The notes: generated by a model from the letters alone, not told the origin. A DNA stretch of 64,000 bases from Hydrogenophaga sp. (GCA_030653975.1 JAURYH010000039.1:1-64000), one strand, 5' to 3'. Shown: positions 42,570 to 51,882, counted from the stretch's first letter. Translations and numbers: made by a program.

Positions 42570-43502
42570 TCAGGTGCGCCCGGACGACCAGAAATCGGGC
42601 TGGCCGTAGTGGTGTTTGAGGAAGTCGATCCACAGCCGCACGCGCAGTGCCAGGTGCTTGCGCTGCGGAAACAGCGCGTAGATGCCGTTGGGCGGCGCAG
42701 CGTAGTCCTCCAGCAAGGCCTCCAGCCGCCCGGCCGCGACGTCGGCTTCCACCTCCCAGAGGCTGCGCCAGGCGATGCCGTAGCCAGCCAGGCACCACTC
42801 GTGCAACACCTGCCCGTCCGAACAGTCCAGCGGACCGCCCGGGCGCAGGTGCACGATGTCGGCGCCCTCGCCCGCCGAGGCCGGCACCGTGAAGGCCCAG
42901 CCGCGCGTCTGCGAGGCATCGCTGGACAGGGTAAGGCAGTCGAACCGCGCCAGGTCGGCCGGTGTGGCGGGCCGGCCGTGTTGCTGCAGGTACTTCGGCG
43001 TGGCCACGCACAGCCGGCGGTTGTCGGCCAGGCGCACACTCACGAGCGACGAGTCCGGCAGGTCCCCCACGCGCACGGCGCAGTCGTAGGCTTCCCCCGC
43101 CACGTCGACCACACGGTCGCTGAGGTTGAGCGAGATCGTCACCTCGGGGTGCAGTTCGCGAAAGTGCGGCACCAGCGGCGCCACGTGGCGGCGGCCGAAA
43201 CCGGCCGGCGCGGTGAGGCGCAGGTGCCCGCTGGCTTTCACGCCGCCGGCGCTGACGCTGGCCTCGGCGTTGGCCAGGTCGGTCAGCAGGCGCTGGCAGT
43301 CTTCGAGGAAGGCGCTGCCTTCGTGCGTGAGGGTGATGCGGCGCGTGGTGCGCACCATGAGCTTGACACCGAGACGCGACTCCAGGCCATCGAGCCGGCG
43401 GCCAATGATGGCCGGCGCCACGCCCTCGGCCTTGGCAGCAGCGGTGAGGCTGCCGCGGGTGGCCACGGAGGCGAAGGTTTCGAGCTGCTTGAGCTTGTCC
43501 AT
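42570..43502 (-). CDS. LysR-family transcriptional regulator
   Basis: This is a 310-residue LysR regulator. The HTH MDKLKQLETFASVATRGSLTAAAKAEGVA spans the first 30 residues, with RRLDGLESRLGVKLMVRTTR after it. The effector domain has LRLTAPAGFGRRHVAPLVPHF, DRVVDVAGEAYDCAVRVGDLPDSSLVSVRLADN and the C-terminal FLKHHYGQPDFW. This is the CrgA/PA-type subgroup, often controlling adjacent oxidoreductases. ATG 43502 is chosen; an in-frame ATG 11 codons earlier is less likely. No divergent partner gene is obvious. Confidence 0.88.
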   Translation of the reverse strand: MDKLKQLETFASVATRGSLTAAAKAEGVAPAIIGRRLDGLESRLGVKLMVRTTRRITLTHEGSAFLEDCQRLLTDLANAEASVSAGGVKASGHLRLTAPAGFGRRHVAPLVPHFRELHPEVTISLNLSDRVVDVAGEAYDCAVRVGDLPDSSLVSVRLADNRRLCVATPKYLQQHGRPATPADLARFDCLTLSSDASQTRGWAFTVPASAGEGADIVHLRPGGPLDCSDGQVLHEWCLAGYGIAWRSLWEVEADVAAGRLEALLEDYAAPPNGIYALFPQRKHLALRVRLWIDFLKHHYGQPDFWSSGRT

Positions 43503-43629
43503 GGATCCGCAGATTACCTCAACAAAAGAGAGCAATCAACGGAAATCACGCATCAACTCATGACCAAATTTGCCACACTGTGAAGCCGCATGGCCGGCAG
43601 CTCAGGCGCCCCCGTTGCTCATCCACAGC

Positions 43630-44010
43630 TCAGTTGCACTGCGCTTCGACGTTGGGGACAGGGCCGCAACCCAGCCCACCCCTGGCGGTACAGGCGTTGT
43701 TGGCCGCGGTCTGGGCATCGAAGGCCGTACCACCTGCCGCCGCGGCGATGACAATGCCGCCACCTGCCGTGCCCGCGGCCACCGCGCCGCACTGCTCGAA
43801 CTGGAGCACCACCCTGCAATCATGGGCATCGCACGCGTCACGCGCCTCGTCGTTGGCGATCGACTGCGTCAGCTCGCCGGACGAGATCGCCACGCGCCGC
43901 GTCGAGTCGCTCACGGCCACCGATCCATAACCATCGTCATTGCCGCCGCAAGCGGTCAGCAGAACGGAAACCACGCACGCAGCGCACAGGCGCCACAGAG
44001 ATGTCTTCAT
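43630..44010 (-). CDS. DUF4189-like lipoprotein
   Basis: This is a 126-residue protein with a signal peptide and lipobox (VVSVLLTACG, Cys about 20). The mature part contains SIANDEARDACDAHDCRVVLQFEQCGAV and a second half NNACTARGGLGCGPVPNVEAQC, resembling DUF4189 domains (repeated A..AC…CRVV…CGA patterns with paired Cys). Role unknown; members are secreted or lipid-anchored. Start ATG 44010 (MKTSLWRL) begins the signal peptide. No operon partner. Confidence 0.65.
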   Translation of the reverse strand: MKTSLWRLCAACVVSVLLTACGGNDDGYGSVAVSDSTRRVAISSGELTQSIANDEARDACDAHDCRVVLQFEQCGAVAAGTAGGGIVIAAAAGGTAFDAQTAANNACTARGGLGCGPVPNVEAQCN

Positions 44011-44144
44011 ATCCAGCCCCTCGGAAAAACACAACCGGCATGAGCGCGAAACCCGCGCTCTGCGAAGAGTCTATTCCAGCCGGGAGGCTGGCTCCACCAG
44101 GGAAGCCGTCCGGGCTCCGGCTGTCGGGGCGGCCTTGCTGAACC

Positions 44145-45065
44145 TCAGGTTCGCCAGCCCTTGGGCAGGCCGGCTTCCGGCGTCATGCCGTAGACCGGTT
44201 CGCCGGGCAGGCCGGCCTTGAGCGGCTCCCGCGCGGCGATGAGTTTCTGCAGGTCCACCCCGGTGGACACGCCCATGGCTTCGAACATGAAGACCAGGTC
44301 TTCGGTGACCACGTTGCCGCTGGCGCCGGGCGCATAGGGGCAGCCGCCCAGGCCGCCGAGCGAGCTGTCGAAGCTGCGCACGCCGACGTCGAACGCAGCC
44401 AGGCAGTTGGCCAGGCCCAGGCCGCGCGTGTTGTGCAGGTGGGCGGCGCCGGCGTGATCGCCCAGCTCGGCGCGCAGGCGGGTGAAGAGGCGGCGCACCT
44501 GGGCCGGGTGGGCCATGCCGGTGGTGTCGGACAAACCCACTTCGTCCACGCCCGCGTCCGCACAGGCGAGCGCGAGGCGGATCACGTCGTCTTCATCCAC
44601 CGCGCCCTGCAGCGTGCAGCCAAACGCGGTGGACAGGCCCACCTCCACCGGCACCCCGGGCGCCTCGGCGTTGCGCAGCGCGACCACGCTGCGCAGCTCT
44701 TCGACCATCTGCTCGCGCGTCTTGCGCACGTTGGCCAGCGAGTGCGCTTCGCTGGCCGACACCGGCAGGGTGAGCTTGTGCACGCCCGCGGCCAGCGCGG
44801 CTTGTGCGCCGCGCCGGTTCGGCACCAGCACCATCACGCACAGGCCGGGCAGCGTCAGCGCGTGCCGCACCACGTCGACCACATCGGCCATCTGCGGCAG
44901 CAGCTTGGCCGGCACGAAGGAGCCGACCTCGATCTCGCGCAAACCGGCCGCGGCCAGCGCATCGATCCAGCGGCACTTGTCGGCCGTGGACATGACGCCC
45001 TGGACGGACTGCAGCCCGTCGCGCGGGCCGACTTCGCTGATATGGACCTGGGGGGCGTTGCTCAC
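44145..45065 (-). CDS. mvaB: Hydroxymethylglutaryl-CoA lyase
   Basis: The enzyme cleaves HMG-CoA to acetyl-CoA and acetoacetate, the last step of leucine degradation. The 306-residue TIM-barrel protein has VGPRDGLQSVQG, LVPNRRGAQAALAAGV, the metal/catalytic GLSDTTGMAHP and HLHNTRGLGLAN, and the signature GGCPYAPGASGNVVTED. The start is GTG 45063-45065 at the end of a type A repeat. An ATG at 45129-45131, at the other end of the repeat, is in frame and would add 22 residues encoded by the repeat. It follows the CoA-transferase gene. Confidence 0.93.
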   Translation of the reverse strand: MSNAPQVHISEVGPRDGLQSVQGVMSTADKCRWIDALAAAGLREIEVGSFVPAKLLPQMADVVDVVRHALTLPGLCVMVLVPNRRGAQAALAAGVHKLTLPVSASEAHSLANVRKTREQMVEELRSVVALRNAEAPGVPVEVGLSTAFGCTLQGAVDEDDVIRLALACADAGVDEVGLSDTTGMAHPAQVRRLFTRLRAELGDHAGAAHLHNTRGLGLANCLAAFDVGVRSFDSSLGGLGGCPYAPGASGNVVTEDLVFMFEAMGVSTGVDLQKLIAAREPLKAGLPGEPVYGMTPEAGLPKGWRT

Positions 45066-45131
45066 GGGAGCACCTTCGCCCTCCGGGCTGCGGTGCGAGA
45101 TTGCTTGGGAACGGCCCGGCACGGTGCTCAT
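45066..45131 (-). repeat. Start-codon repeat, type A, copy 2 (66 bp)
   Basis: The unit begins (minus strand) ATGAGCACCGTGCCGGGCCG, 10 bp after the CoA-transferase stop, and ends just before the GTG start of the HMG-CoA lyase gene. Length and core are identical to the copy at 20431. It supplies GAAGG about seven bases before GTG. The unit is in frame with the lyase. Confidence 0.85.
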
Positions 45132-45141
45132 GGTTTCCCCC

Positions 45142-46362
45142 TCAGCCCGCGACGACGCGCTGTGCGTGCAGGCGCTGGATGTCGGCTTCGGCATAGCCCA
45201 TGCCCCGCAACAGCTCCACCGTGTGCTGCCCCAGGGTGGGCGGCTGCAGGCGCACGCCCAGGCGGTGACCGTCCATGGTGAAGGGGAACAGCGTGGTCTT
45301 GGCGGTCTGGCCGGCGCGCGCACCGTCGGGCAGGGTGATGTCGGCCAGGCCGCCGGTGGCGAGCAGGTGCTCGTCTTCGTATAGCTCTTCGGGCTTGCGG
45401 ATGGGAGCGAAGGGCAGGCCCACCTTTTCAAACAGCGCGGCCAGCTCGGCGGCGCTGCGGCCCGCCAGCCGCTCGCGCAGGATGGGCAGCAAGTGCGGGC
45501 GCTGCTTGACGCGTGCGTTGTTGTCGGGGTAACGCGGATCGGCCTTGAGGTCGGCAAAACCCAGCGCGTCGCAGAAGGTGTCCCACTGCGCGTCGCTCAC
45601 CGCCGCCAGGAAGATCTGCTCGCCGTCCTTGACCGTGAACACGTCGTACACCGCCCAGGCCGAGATGCGCTCGGGCATGGGCGCAGCCGCCTGACCGGTG
45701 ATGGCGTACTGCAGCATGTGCTGGCCGACAAGGAACACGTTGTTCTCGAACAGCGCGCTCTGCACCTCCTGGCCTTTGCCGGTGATGCCGCGCTGGATCA
45801 GCGCGCCCAGCGCGCCGATGGCGCCGAACATGCCCCCCATGATGTCGTTCACGCTGGTGCCAGCGCGCAGCGGATCGCCGGGGCGTCCGGTCATGTAGGC
45901 CAGGCCGCCCATCATCTGGACCACCTCGTCGAGCGCGGTGCGGTGATCGTAGGGGCCGGGCAGAAAGCCCTTGAGGCTGATGTAGATGCAGCGCGGGTTC
46001 ACCTGTGACAGGGCCGCGTAGTCAAGCCCGTATTTGCCCATGGTGCCAGGCTTGAAATTCTCGGCCACCACGTCGGCGCCGGCCGCGAGCTTGCGCGCCA
46101 GTTCGGCGCCCTCGGGCCTGCGCAGGTCGATGGCGATGCTTTTCTTGTTGCGGTTGAAGAGCGGGAAGAAGCCCGCGCCCGAGCCCAGCAGGTGGCGCGT
46201 GCGATCGCCGTCGATGGGCTCGACCTTGATGACTTCAGCCCCCATGTCGGCCAGCACCATGCCACAGGTGGGGCCCATGACCATGTGGGTGAACTCGACC
46301 ACACGCAGGCCCTTGAGCGGCTGCGGGATGTCGGCGGAAGGGGCGTTGGGCTCGGCGTTCAT
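45142..46362 (-). CDS. CaiB/BaiF family CoA-transferase
   Basis: This family III CoA-transferase moves CoA between organic acids. The 406-residue protein has LKGLRVVEFTHMVMGPTCGMVLADMGAEVIKVEP (N-terminal CoA-binding region), FNRNKKSIAIDLRRPEG, ADVVAENFKPGTMGKYGLDY (Asp nucleophile region), GLAYMTGRPGDPLR and LPFAPIRKPEELYEDEHLLA. Start ATG 46362 (MNAEPNAPS) or 46392 (MSTLINETG) are both plausible; the first conserved residue follows either. It precedes HMG-CoA lyase, so an acyl-CoA such as HMG or a dicarboxylate is a reasonable substrate. Confidence 0.9.
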   Translation of the reverse strand: MNAEPNAPSADIPQPLKGLRVVEFTHMVMGPTCGMVLADMGAEVIKVEPIDGDRTRHLLGSGAGFFPLFNRNKKSIAIDLRRPEGAELARKLAAGADVVAENFKPGTMGKYGLDYAALSQVNPRCIYISLKGFLPGPYDHRTALDEVVQMMGGLAYMTGRPGDPLRAGTSVNDIMGGMFGAIGALGALIQRGITGKGQEVQSALFENNVFLVGQHMLQYAITGQAAAPMPERISAWAVYDVFTVKDGEQIFLAAVSDAQWDTFCDALGFADLKADPRYPDNNARVKQRPHLLPILRERLAGRSAAELAALFEKVGLPFAPIRKPEELYEDEHLLATGGLADITLPDGARAGQTAKTTLFPFTMDGHRLGVRLQPPTLGQHTVELLRGMGYAEADIQRLHAQRVVAG

Positions 46363-46560
46363 GGTTCCGGTTTCGTTAATCAAGGTGCTCATCATGCCAA
46401 CGCCCTCAGCCGCTGATCGGACCCTCATGGTCCGCGTGGGCGCAAAGGGCGCCCTTTGTCGGCGTCCAGGCGGCAGATCATGATGGATTCCGGCCACCGG
46501 ATGAAGGGCCGTACCACGCCCCGATCATCACAAAGAGTCGTACAGGCGCCCCGTCGATCA

Positions 46561-46857
46561 GCCGGCAACGTTCGTGAGCACAGCAACGTCATCGAGCGCT
46601 CCGTGCTGATGAGCACAGAGGGCCGCATTTCCTCCGCCGATCTCCTGCTCTCGCCCAGCGCGCCCGTGAACTTCGTCGACAAGCCATCGGAGCTGCCCGA
46701 GTTCACCCGCAACGACGAACTGGAACGCTCTCACCTGGTGCGCGCCCTGGAAGAAACACACTGGAACCTGCCGGCGGCGGCCATGATGCTGGACGTGAGC
46801 GTCGACTCGCTGCAGCAACGCATGGACCGCCCCGGTCTTTATGCGCCAGCCAAGTGA
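46561..46857 (+). pseudogene. C-terminal remnant of a sigma-54-dependent activator
   Basis: This reading frame starts mid-domain: SAGNVREHSNVIERSVLMST corresponds to the LPGNVRELxNVIERAVLL end of the AAA+ domain of NtrC-type activators, and HLVRALEETHWNLPAAAMMLDV is the Fis-type HTH. The AAA+ Walker motifs and GAFTGA loop are absent. An in-frame ATG exists at 46456, but the 35 residues before the homology look random. It is probably the tail of a regulator lost by deletion. It lies between the CoA-transferase (minus) and glcB (plus). Confidence 0.7.
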
Positions 46858-46917
46858 CGACTGCCCTTCAACAGCGGCAAACTACCTTCAAATAAGTCAC
46901 TTATCAATCGGACTCCA

Positions 46918-46949
46918 GTTATTTAATACCGATCCAGGTATCGAATAAC
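46918..46949. promoter_or_regulatory. 32-bp palindrome upstream of malate synthase
   Basis: GTTATTTAATACC (46918-46930) and GGTATCGAATAAC (46937-46949) form inverted arms matching at 11 of 13 positions around a 6-bp centre. The sequence is AT-rich and lies about 130 bp before the glcB ATG, in a 220-bp gap. It has no T-run, so an operator is more likely than a terminator. The regulator is unknown. Confidence 0.55.
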
Positions 46950-47077
46950 ATCATCCCTCATGTGTCCAGCTTGGGGAATTTCCCCTTCCGGTGCAGCGCG
47001 CGGCACCCTGCTCGCCCGTGCAGCCCGGTGCACCCGACACCCCTGACCCATTCGTTTCACCAGTTCGAGGTATTGCC

Positions 47078-49294
47078 ATGTCCGCCACCACCGCACGCAC
47101 CACCGTCCACGGTCTGCAAGTCGCCACCGAGCTCTACGAGTTCATCAACACCAGCGTGCTGCCCGGCACCGGTGTCGCCAGCGCCACCTTCTGGAAAGGC
47201 TTCGACGCCATCGTGGCCGACCTGGCCCCGAAGAACGCCGCCCTGCTGGCCGAGCGCGACCGTCTGCAGGCTGAGCTGGACACCTGGCACGGCGCCAACC
47301 CCGGCCCGATCCGCGACATGGTGGCTTATCGCAAGTTCCTGGAGACCATCGGCTACCTGGTGCCTGAGCCCAAGAAGGTGAAGGCCACCACGAAAAACGT
47401 GGACGACGAGCTGGCCGTCCAGGCCGGTCCGCAGCTGGTGGTGCCGATCCTGAACGCGCGCTACGCACTCAACGCCGCCAACGCGCGCTGGGGCAGCCTG
47501 TACGACGCGCTCTACGGCACCGACGTGCTGAGCGAAGACAAGGGCTGCGAGAAAGTCGGCAAAAAAGGCGGCTACAACCCCAAGCGCGGCGCCAAGGTCA
47601 TCGAATACGCACGCTACGTGCTCGACCGCACCGCCCCGCTGAAGAAGGGTTCGCACGTCGGCTCCACCGGCTACAAGGTCAACAAGGACGGTGAACTGGT
47701 CGTCGGCCTGGCCGAAGGCGGCACCAGCAAACTGGCCGACAAGAGCCAGTTCATCGGCTACCAGGGCGAGGCCAAGGCCCCGACCGCCGTGCTGCTCAAG
47801 CACAACGGCCTGCACCTGGAGATCCAGATCAACCGCGCCACAGCCATCGGCAAGTCCGACGCCGCCGGCGTGAGCGACCTCGTGGTCGAAGCCGCGCTCT
47901 CCACCATCCTCGACCTGGAAGACTCCGTGGCCGCCGTGGACGCCGAGGACAAGGTGCTGGCCTACCGCAACTGGCTCGGCATCCTGCAGGGCACGCTGAC
48001 CGAAGAGGTGAGCAAGGGCGGCAAGAGCTTCACGCGCGGCCTCAACGCCGACCGCGAGTACACCGGCGCCAACGGCAAGAAAGTGCGCCTGCACGGCCGC
48101 TCGCTCATGTTCGTGCGCAACGTCGGCCACCTCATGACCAACCCCGCCGTGCTGTGGGGACCGGAAGGCAAGGAAATCCCCGAAGGCATCCTGGACGCGA
48201 TGGTCACCACCACCATCGCCATGCACGACCTCAAGCGCACCAAGAAAGACGCGATCCGCAACTCGCGCAAGGGCTCGGTCTACATCGTCAAACCCAAGAT
48301 GCACGGCCCGCGCGAAGTGGCGTTTGCCGGCGAGCTGTTTGGCCGCGTCGAGCAGGTGCTGGGCCTGCCCGAGAGCACCGTCAAGCTCGGCATCATGGAC
48401 GAAGAGCGCCGCACCTCGGTCAACCTCAAGGCCTGCATCGAAGCCGCCGCCAGCCGCGTGGCCTTCATCAACACCGGCTTCCTCGACCGCACCGGCGACG
48501 AGATGCACAGCGCCATGCTGGCCGGCCCCATGGTGCGCAAGGGCGACATGAAGACCAGCGCCTGGATCCAGAGCTACGAGCGCAACAACGTGCTGGTGGG
48601 CCTGTCCTGCGGTCTGCGCGGCAAGGCGCAGATCGGCAAGGGCATGTGGGCCATGCCCGACCTGATGAAGGCCATGATGGAGCAGAAGATCGCCCACCCC
48701 AAGGCCGGCGCCAACACCGCCTGGGTGCCCAGCCCCACCGGCGCCACGCTGCACGCCCTGCACTACCACCAGGTGCTGGTGTCCGACGTGCAGAAGGAGC
48801 TGGAGAAGATCGACGCGGCCAAAGAGCGCGACAACCTGCTCACCGGCCTGCTGACCATCCCCGTGAGCGCCAACCCGAACTGGACCGCGGCCGAGAAGCA
48901 GCAGGAGCTGGACAACAACGCCCAGGGCATCCTCGGTTACGTGGTGCGCTGGGTCGATCAGGGCGTGGGCTGCTCCAAGGTGCCCGACATCCACAACGTG
49001 GGCCTGATGGAAGACCGCGCCACGCTGCGCATCAGCAGCCAGCACATGGCCAACTGGCTGCACCACGGCGTGGTGACGGAGAAAGAAGTGCGCGCCACGT
49101 TTGAACGCATGGCCGCCGTGGTGGACCAGCAGAACGCCAGCGACCCGTTCTATAAGAAGATGGCCGGCAACTTCAAGACGAGCATGGCCTACCAGGCCGC
49201 CTGCGACCTGGTGTTCAAGGGCCTGGCCCAGCCCAGCGGCTACACCGAGCCGCTGCTGCATGCCTGGCGTTTGAAAGTGAAGGCCGCAGCCTGA
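47078..49294 (+). CDS. glcB: Malate synthase G
   Basis: The enzyme condenses glyoxylate and acetyl-CoA to malate, needed for growth on glycolate, acetate and purines. The 738-residue protein has the full isoform G arrangement: [94 protein letters not shown] and [20 protein letters not shown] 47078 gives [14 protein letters not shown]. It is monocistronic, followed by a terminator. It would also consume acetyl-CoA if acetaldehyde from ethanolamine is oxidised. That link is inference. Confidence 0.97.
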   Translation: MSATTARTTVHGLQVATELYEFINTSVLPGTGVASATFWKGFDAIVADLAPKNAALLAERDRLQAELDTWHGANPGPIRDMVAYRKFLETIGYLVPEPKKVKATTKNVDDELAVQAGPQLVVPILNARYALNAANARWGSLYDALYGTDVLSEDKGCEKVGKKGGYNPKRGAKVIEYARYVLDRTAPLKKGSHVGSTGYKVNKDGELVVGLAEGGTSKLADKSQFIGYQGEAKAPTAVLLKHNGLHLEIQINRATAIGKSDAAGVSDLVVEAALSTILDLEDSVAAVDAEDKVLAYRNWLGILQGTLTEEVSKGGKSFTRGLNADREYTGANGKKVRLHGRSLMFVRNVGHLMTNPAVLWGPEGKEIPEGILDAMVTTTIAMHDLKRTKKDAIRNSRKGSVYIVKPKMHGPREVAFAGELFGRVEQVLGLPESTVKLGIMDEERRTSVNLKACIEAAASRVAFINTGFLDRTGDEMHSAMLAGPMVRKGDMKTSAWIQSYERNNVLVGLSCGLRGKAQIGKGMWAMPDLMKAMMEQKIAHPKAGANTAWVPSPTGATLHALHYHQVLVSDVQKELEKIDAAKERDNLLTGLLTIPVSANPNWTAAEKQQELDNNAQGILGYVVRWVDQGVGCSKVPDIHNVGLMEDRATLRISSQHMANWLHHGVVTEKEVRATFERMAAVVDQQNASDPFYKKMAGNFKTSMAYQAACDLVFKGLAQPSGYTEPLLHAWRLKVKAAA

Positions 49295-49308
49295 TCCCCG
49301 CATTCACT

Positions 49309-49341
49309 CCCTCTCCCTCTGGGAGAGGGCAGGGGTGAGGG
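49309..49341 (+). repeat. CCCTCTCCCTC-type intergenic palindrome
   Basis: CCCTCTCCCTCTGGGAGAGG followed by GCAGGGGTGAGGG is a widespread proteobacterial REP-like palindrome. It lies 15 bp past the glcB stop, just before a stronger terminator hairpin. Confidence 0.8.
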
Positions 49342-49358
49342 CTCCCCATCCCTACCCA

Positions 49359-49380
49359 AACGGCGCCCTCGGGCGCCGTT
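49359..49380 (+). terminator. Terminator after glcB
   Basis: AACGGCGCCC-TC-GGGCGCCGTT is a perfect 10-bp stem with a 2-base loop, ending in TTGTG. It lies 65 bp after the glcB stop and before a small hypothetical gene. Confidence 0.75.
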
Positions 49381-49417
49381 GTGCATGGCGCGGACCAGGC
49401 GCGCAGACAATCACGGC

Positions 49418-49717
49418 ATGACGCCTCAATACCTGATCTTCGACGCCAGCGACGATGGCGAAGGCACCGGCACCTGGGACGCCATGGCCAGCGTGCGCGC
49501 GGCCGAGCTGCCCGCGGTGATGGCCGAGGTGCAGACCGTGCTGACCTGGGCCGAGAACCACAGCCCCGGACCGCGCGGCCCGCTGGACGATGGCGGTGTG
49601 TGGGACGCCGACCAGCAGGTGCAGACCGATGGCGACTGGACCACGGTGACGCTGACGATCACCGGGCCCTGGGAATGGGGCGAGGCGCTGGTGGGCCGGT
49701 TCGCGCCGAGCGACTGA
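49418..49717 (+). CDS. Hypothetical 99-residue protein
   Basis: This is a small acidic protein starting MTPQYLIFDASDDGEGTGTW. It contains AMASVRAAELPAVMAEVQTVL, a conserved-looking WAEN and PRGPLDDGGVWDADQQ, then a strand-rich end WTTVTLTITGPWEWGEAL. It is compact and probably alpha/beta, with no membrane segment. I recognise no functional family. It sits alone between the glcB terminator and the convergent enoyl-CoA hydratase gene. Confidence 0.7.
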   Translation: MTPQYLIFDASDDGEGTGTWDAMASVRAAELPAVMAEVQTVLTWAENHSPGPRGPLDDGGVWDADQQVQTDGDWTTVTLTITGPWEWGEALVGRFAPSD

Positions 49718-49744
49718 AACGCTGTGGGCGTTGCGGGCGCAGCC

Positions 49745-50554
49745 TCAGCGCCCTTTGAACACCGCCGCCCGCTTCTCCACAAACGAGGCCACGCCCTCTT
49801 TCGCATCCTCACTGTTGGCCAGCCGCTGCTGCACCGCATCGAACTCGGCCATCGCCACCAGAGGCCCCTGCTCCACCGCCTTCCACGCGTTGAGCCGCGT
49901 GGCCACCACCGCCAGCGGCGCTTGCTGTGCGATGGCGTTGGCGATGCGCAAGGCTTCATCGAACTCGGTGCCCGCAGGCACGGTGCGCTGCACGAAGTTC
50001 AGCCGCAAGGCTTCGGCGCTGTCGAACTCATCACCGGTCAGCAGGTGCAGCAAGGCGTTGCCCAGGCCCGCGCGCTCGGCCATGCGCAGCGTGGCGCCGC
50101 CCGTGGCCATGATGCCGCGCTTGACCTCCAGTTGCGAGAAGCGGCAGTCATCCGCCGCCACCACGATGTCGGCCGCGAGCATGAGTTCGATGCCGAGCGT
50201 GTAGGTGATGCCTTTGACCGCGACCACCATCGGCTTGATGCGGCGGCGCCAGCCGGCGTCGCCCAGGTTGAGCGGGTCCACCAGGCCGTGCGGCACGGCG
50301 GTCTCGCCGCGCTGCATGAGCGGCGCGAAGCTGGGCAGATCCAGGCCGGCGGTGAAGTGCCCGCCGTGGGCATGCAGCAGGCCCACACGCAGCGCCGGAT
50401 CGTCGTCGAGCCGGGTGTAGGCCTCGGCCAGCGTGCGCAGCATGGCCGGCGTGAAGCCGTTGCGTTTGGTGGGTCGATCGATGCCGATCAACAGCACATG
50501 GCCGCGCAGCTCGGTGGTGATGCGACCTTCGTCGGGGGGTGTGGCGGTGTTCAT
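49745..50554 (-). CDS. Enoyl-CoA hydratase/isomerase family protein
   Basis: This is a 269-residue crotonase-fold enzyme of acyl-CoA metabolism. GFTPAMLRTLAEAYTRLDDDPALRVGLL and the oxyanion-hole segment GGHFTAGLDLPSF (with a Gly-Leu-Asp) fit. So do KPMVVAVKGITYTLGIELML, AADIVVAADDCRFSQLEVKRGI and AERAGLGNALLHLLTGDEFDSAEALR. The second catalytic Glu common in enoyl-CoA hydratases is not clear, so an isomerase or other crotonase activity is possible. It precedes the cytochrome c genes (convergent strand order: same minus strand, downstream). Confidence 0.88.
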   Translation of the reverse strand: MNTATPPDEGRITTELRGHVLLIGIDRPTKRNGFTPAMLRTLAEAYTRLDDDPALRVGLLHAHGGHFTAGLDLPSFAPLMQRGETAVPHGLVDPLNLGDAGWRRRIKPMVVAVKGITYTLGIELMLAADIVVAADDCRFSQLEVKRGIMATGGATLRMAERAGLGNALLHLLTGDEFDSAEALRLNFVQRTVPAGTEFDEALRIANAIAQQAPLAVVATRLNAWKAVEQGPLVAMAEFDAVQQRLANSEDAKEGVASFVEKRAAVFKGR

Positions 50555-50622
50555 GTCGCGATGGTAGTGACCCGACGCCCCACAGTGCGGTCACCCAGGC
50601 GCCACGCCATTCAGCACCGCGC

Positions 50623-51882
50623 TCAGCGCACGCGCTGCACCTCCAGCGAGGACACCGCGCCCGCGGCATTGCCCCAGCTCTGGCGGACGAAGCTGGCCAC
50701 GGCGGCCACCTCCACATCGCTCAGCAGGGTGCGGAAGGGCGGCATGCCGTAGGGCTGCGGATGGCCGGCGGTGGCGGGCGCAAAGCCGCCACGGAGGATC
50801 GCCTGCAGGGTGTTGACCGGCGAGCTCTGGGTGACGGCGCGGTTGCCCGCGAGCGGCGGGTAGGCGCCGGCAGCGCCCTGTCCGGCCGCGCCATGGCAAT
50901 CCACACAATGCCGCTGGTAGAGCTGCTCGCCGAGACGCATCGGGGTGCTGTCGGCGGCACTGAAAGCGACCTCGGGCTCTTCGAGCACGGGCAGGGCCTT
51001 GAGGTAGGTGGCCATGGCGCGCAGGTCGTCGGTCTGCAGGTGTTGCGTGCTGTGAAAAACAACGTCGGCCATCGGCCCCATGACGCTGGCACCGTCGACG
51101 CGGCCCTGCTGCAGCAGGGCCACGATGCGCTCGGTGGCCCACTGCTGCACGCCGGCCTGGCGCGGGTCGCTCAGCGAAGGGGCGAACCAGTGGCCGTCGG
51201 GCAGGTCGCTGGCGCCGAAGGCCGCGCTGGCGCCACCGAGGGCATCGCGCGCGCTGTGGCAGGCGGCACAGTGGGCCGGCCCGTTGACGAGGTAGGCGCC
51301 CCGGTTCCACTCGGCCGACTGCGCGGGGTCGGGCTGGAAACGCCCCGGCGTGAAGTTCAGCAGGCGCCACACCACCAGCGCGGCCTGGGTGTCGTAGGGA
51401 AAGCGCAGCGTGTGCGACCGGTTGGCCTGGTGCACCGGGGGCAGGCTGCGCAGGTGGGCGTGCAGTGCATCCACGTCGGCCTCGGTCATGAGGGTGGTGT
51501 GGGCGTAGGGGAAGGCGGGGTAGAGCAGACGACCGTCGCGCGAACGGCCTTCGTGCAGGGCGCGGCGGAAGGCTTCGGGCGACCAGCGGCCGAGGCCGGT
51601 TTCTGGATCGGGCGTGAGGTTGCCGGCGACCACGGTGCCGAAGGGCGTTTCGATGCCGTGGCCGCCCGCATAGGGCGCACCGCCGCGCGCGGTGTGACAG
51701 GCCATGCAGTTGCCGGCGCGCGCGAGGTAGGCGCCACGGGCCACCTGTTCCGCATCAGGCGGCGCCAAGGCCTCCGCGACCGGCAGGGCAGGACCCCGCA
51801 ACTCGGACCACACGGCGGCCACCAGCACACCGCAGGCCAGCAGCAACACCGCCAGGGCGGCGCGCAGGGGCGTGACTTTCAT
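50623..51882 (-). CDS. Triheme cytochrome c (dehydrogenase electron-transfer subunit type)
   Basis: This is a 419-residue periplasmic/membrane-anchored c-type cytochrome with three heme motifs: CMACH (59-63), CAACH (205-209) and CVDCH (326-330). The N-terminus is hydrophobic (LRAALAVLLLACGVLVAAV), a signal anchor. Triheme proteins of this design (segments FGTVVAGNLTPDPETGLGRW, PVHQANRSHTLRFPY) are the cytochrome subunits of membrane alcohol/gluconate-type dehydrogenases. No catalytic dehydrogenase subunit lies beside it. Its ATG overlaps the stop of the diheme cytochrome gene (ATGA). Confidence 0.9.
   Translation of the reverse strand: MKVTPLRAALAVLLLACGVLVAAVWSELRGPALPVAEALAPPDAEQVARGAYLARAGNCMACHTARGGAPYAGGHGIETPFGTVVAGNLTPDPETGLGRWSPEAFRRALHEGRSRDGRLLYPAFPYAHTTLMTEADVDALHAHLRSLPPVHQANRSHTLRFPYDTQAALVVWRLLNFTPGRFQPDPAQSAEWNRGAYLVNGPAHCAACHSARDALGGASAAFGASDLPDGHWFAPSLSDPRQAGVQQWATERIVALLQQGRVDGASVMGPMADVVFHSTQHLQTDDLRAMATYLKALPVLEEPEVAFSAADSTPMRLGEQLYQRHCVDCHGAAGQGAAGAYPPLAGNRAVTQSSPVNTLQAILRGGFAPATAGHPQPYGMPPFRTLLSDVEVAAVASFVRQSWGNAAGAVSSLEVQRVR

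Noticed and set aside
47057-49303. A 748-codon open frame antisense to malate synthase G
   Set aside because: It is a mirror of a high-GC gene in which antisense stops are rare; composition is His/Gly/Val-rich with no motif, while the plus strand is a complete GlcB.
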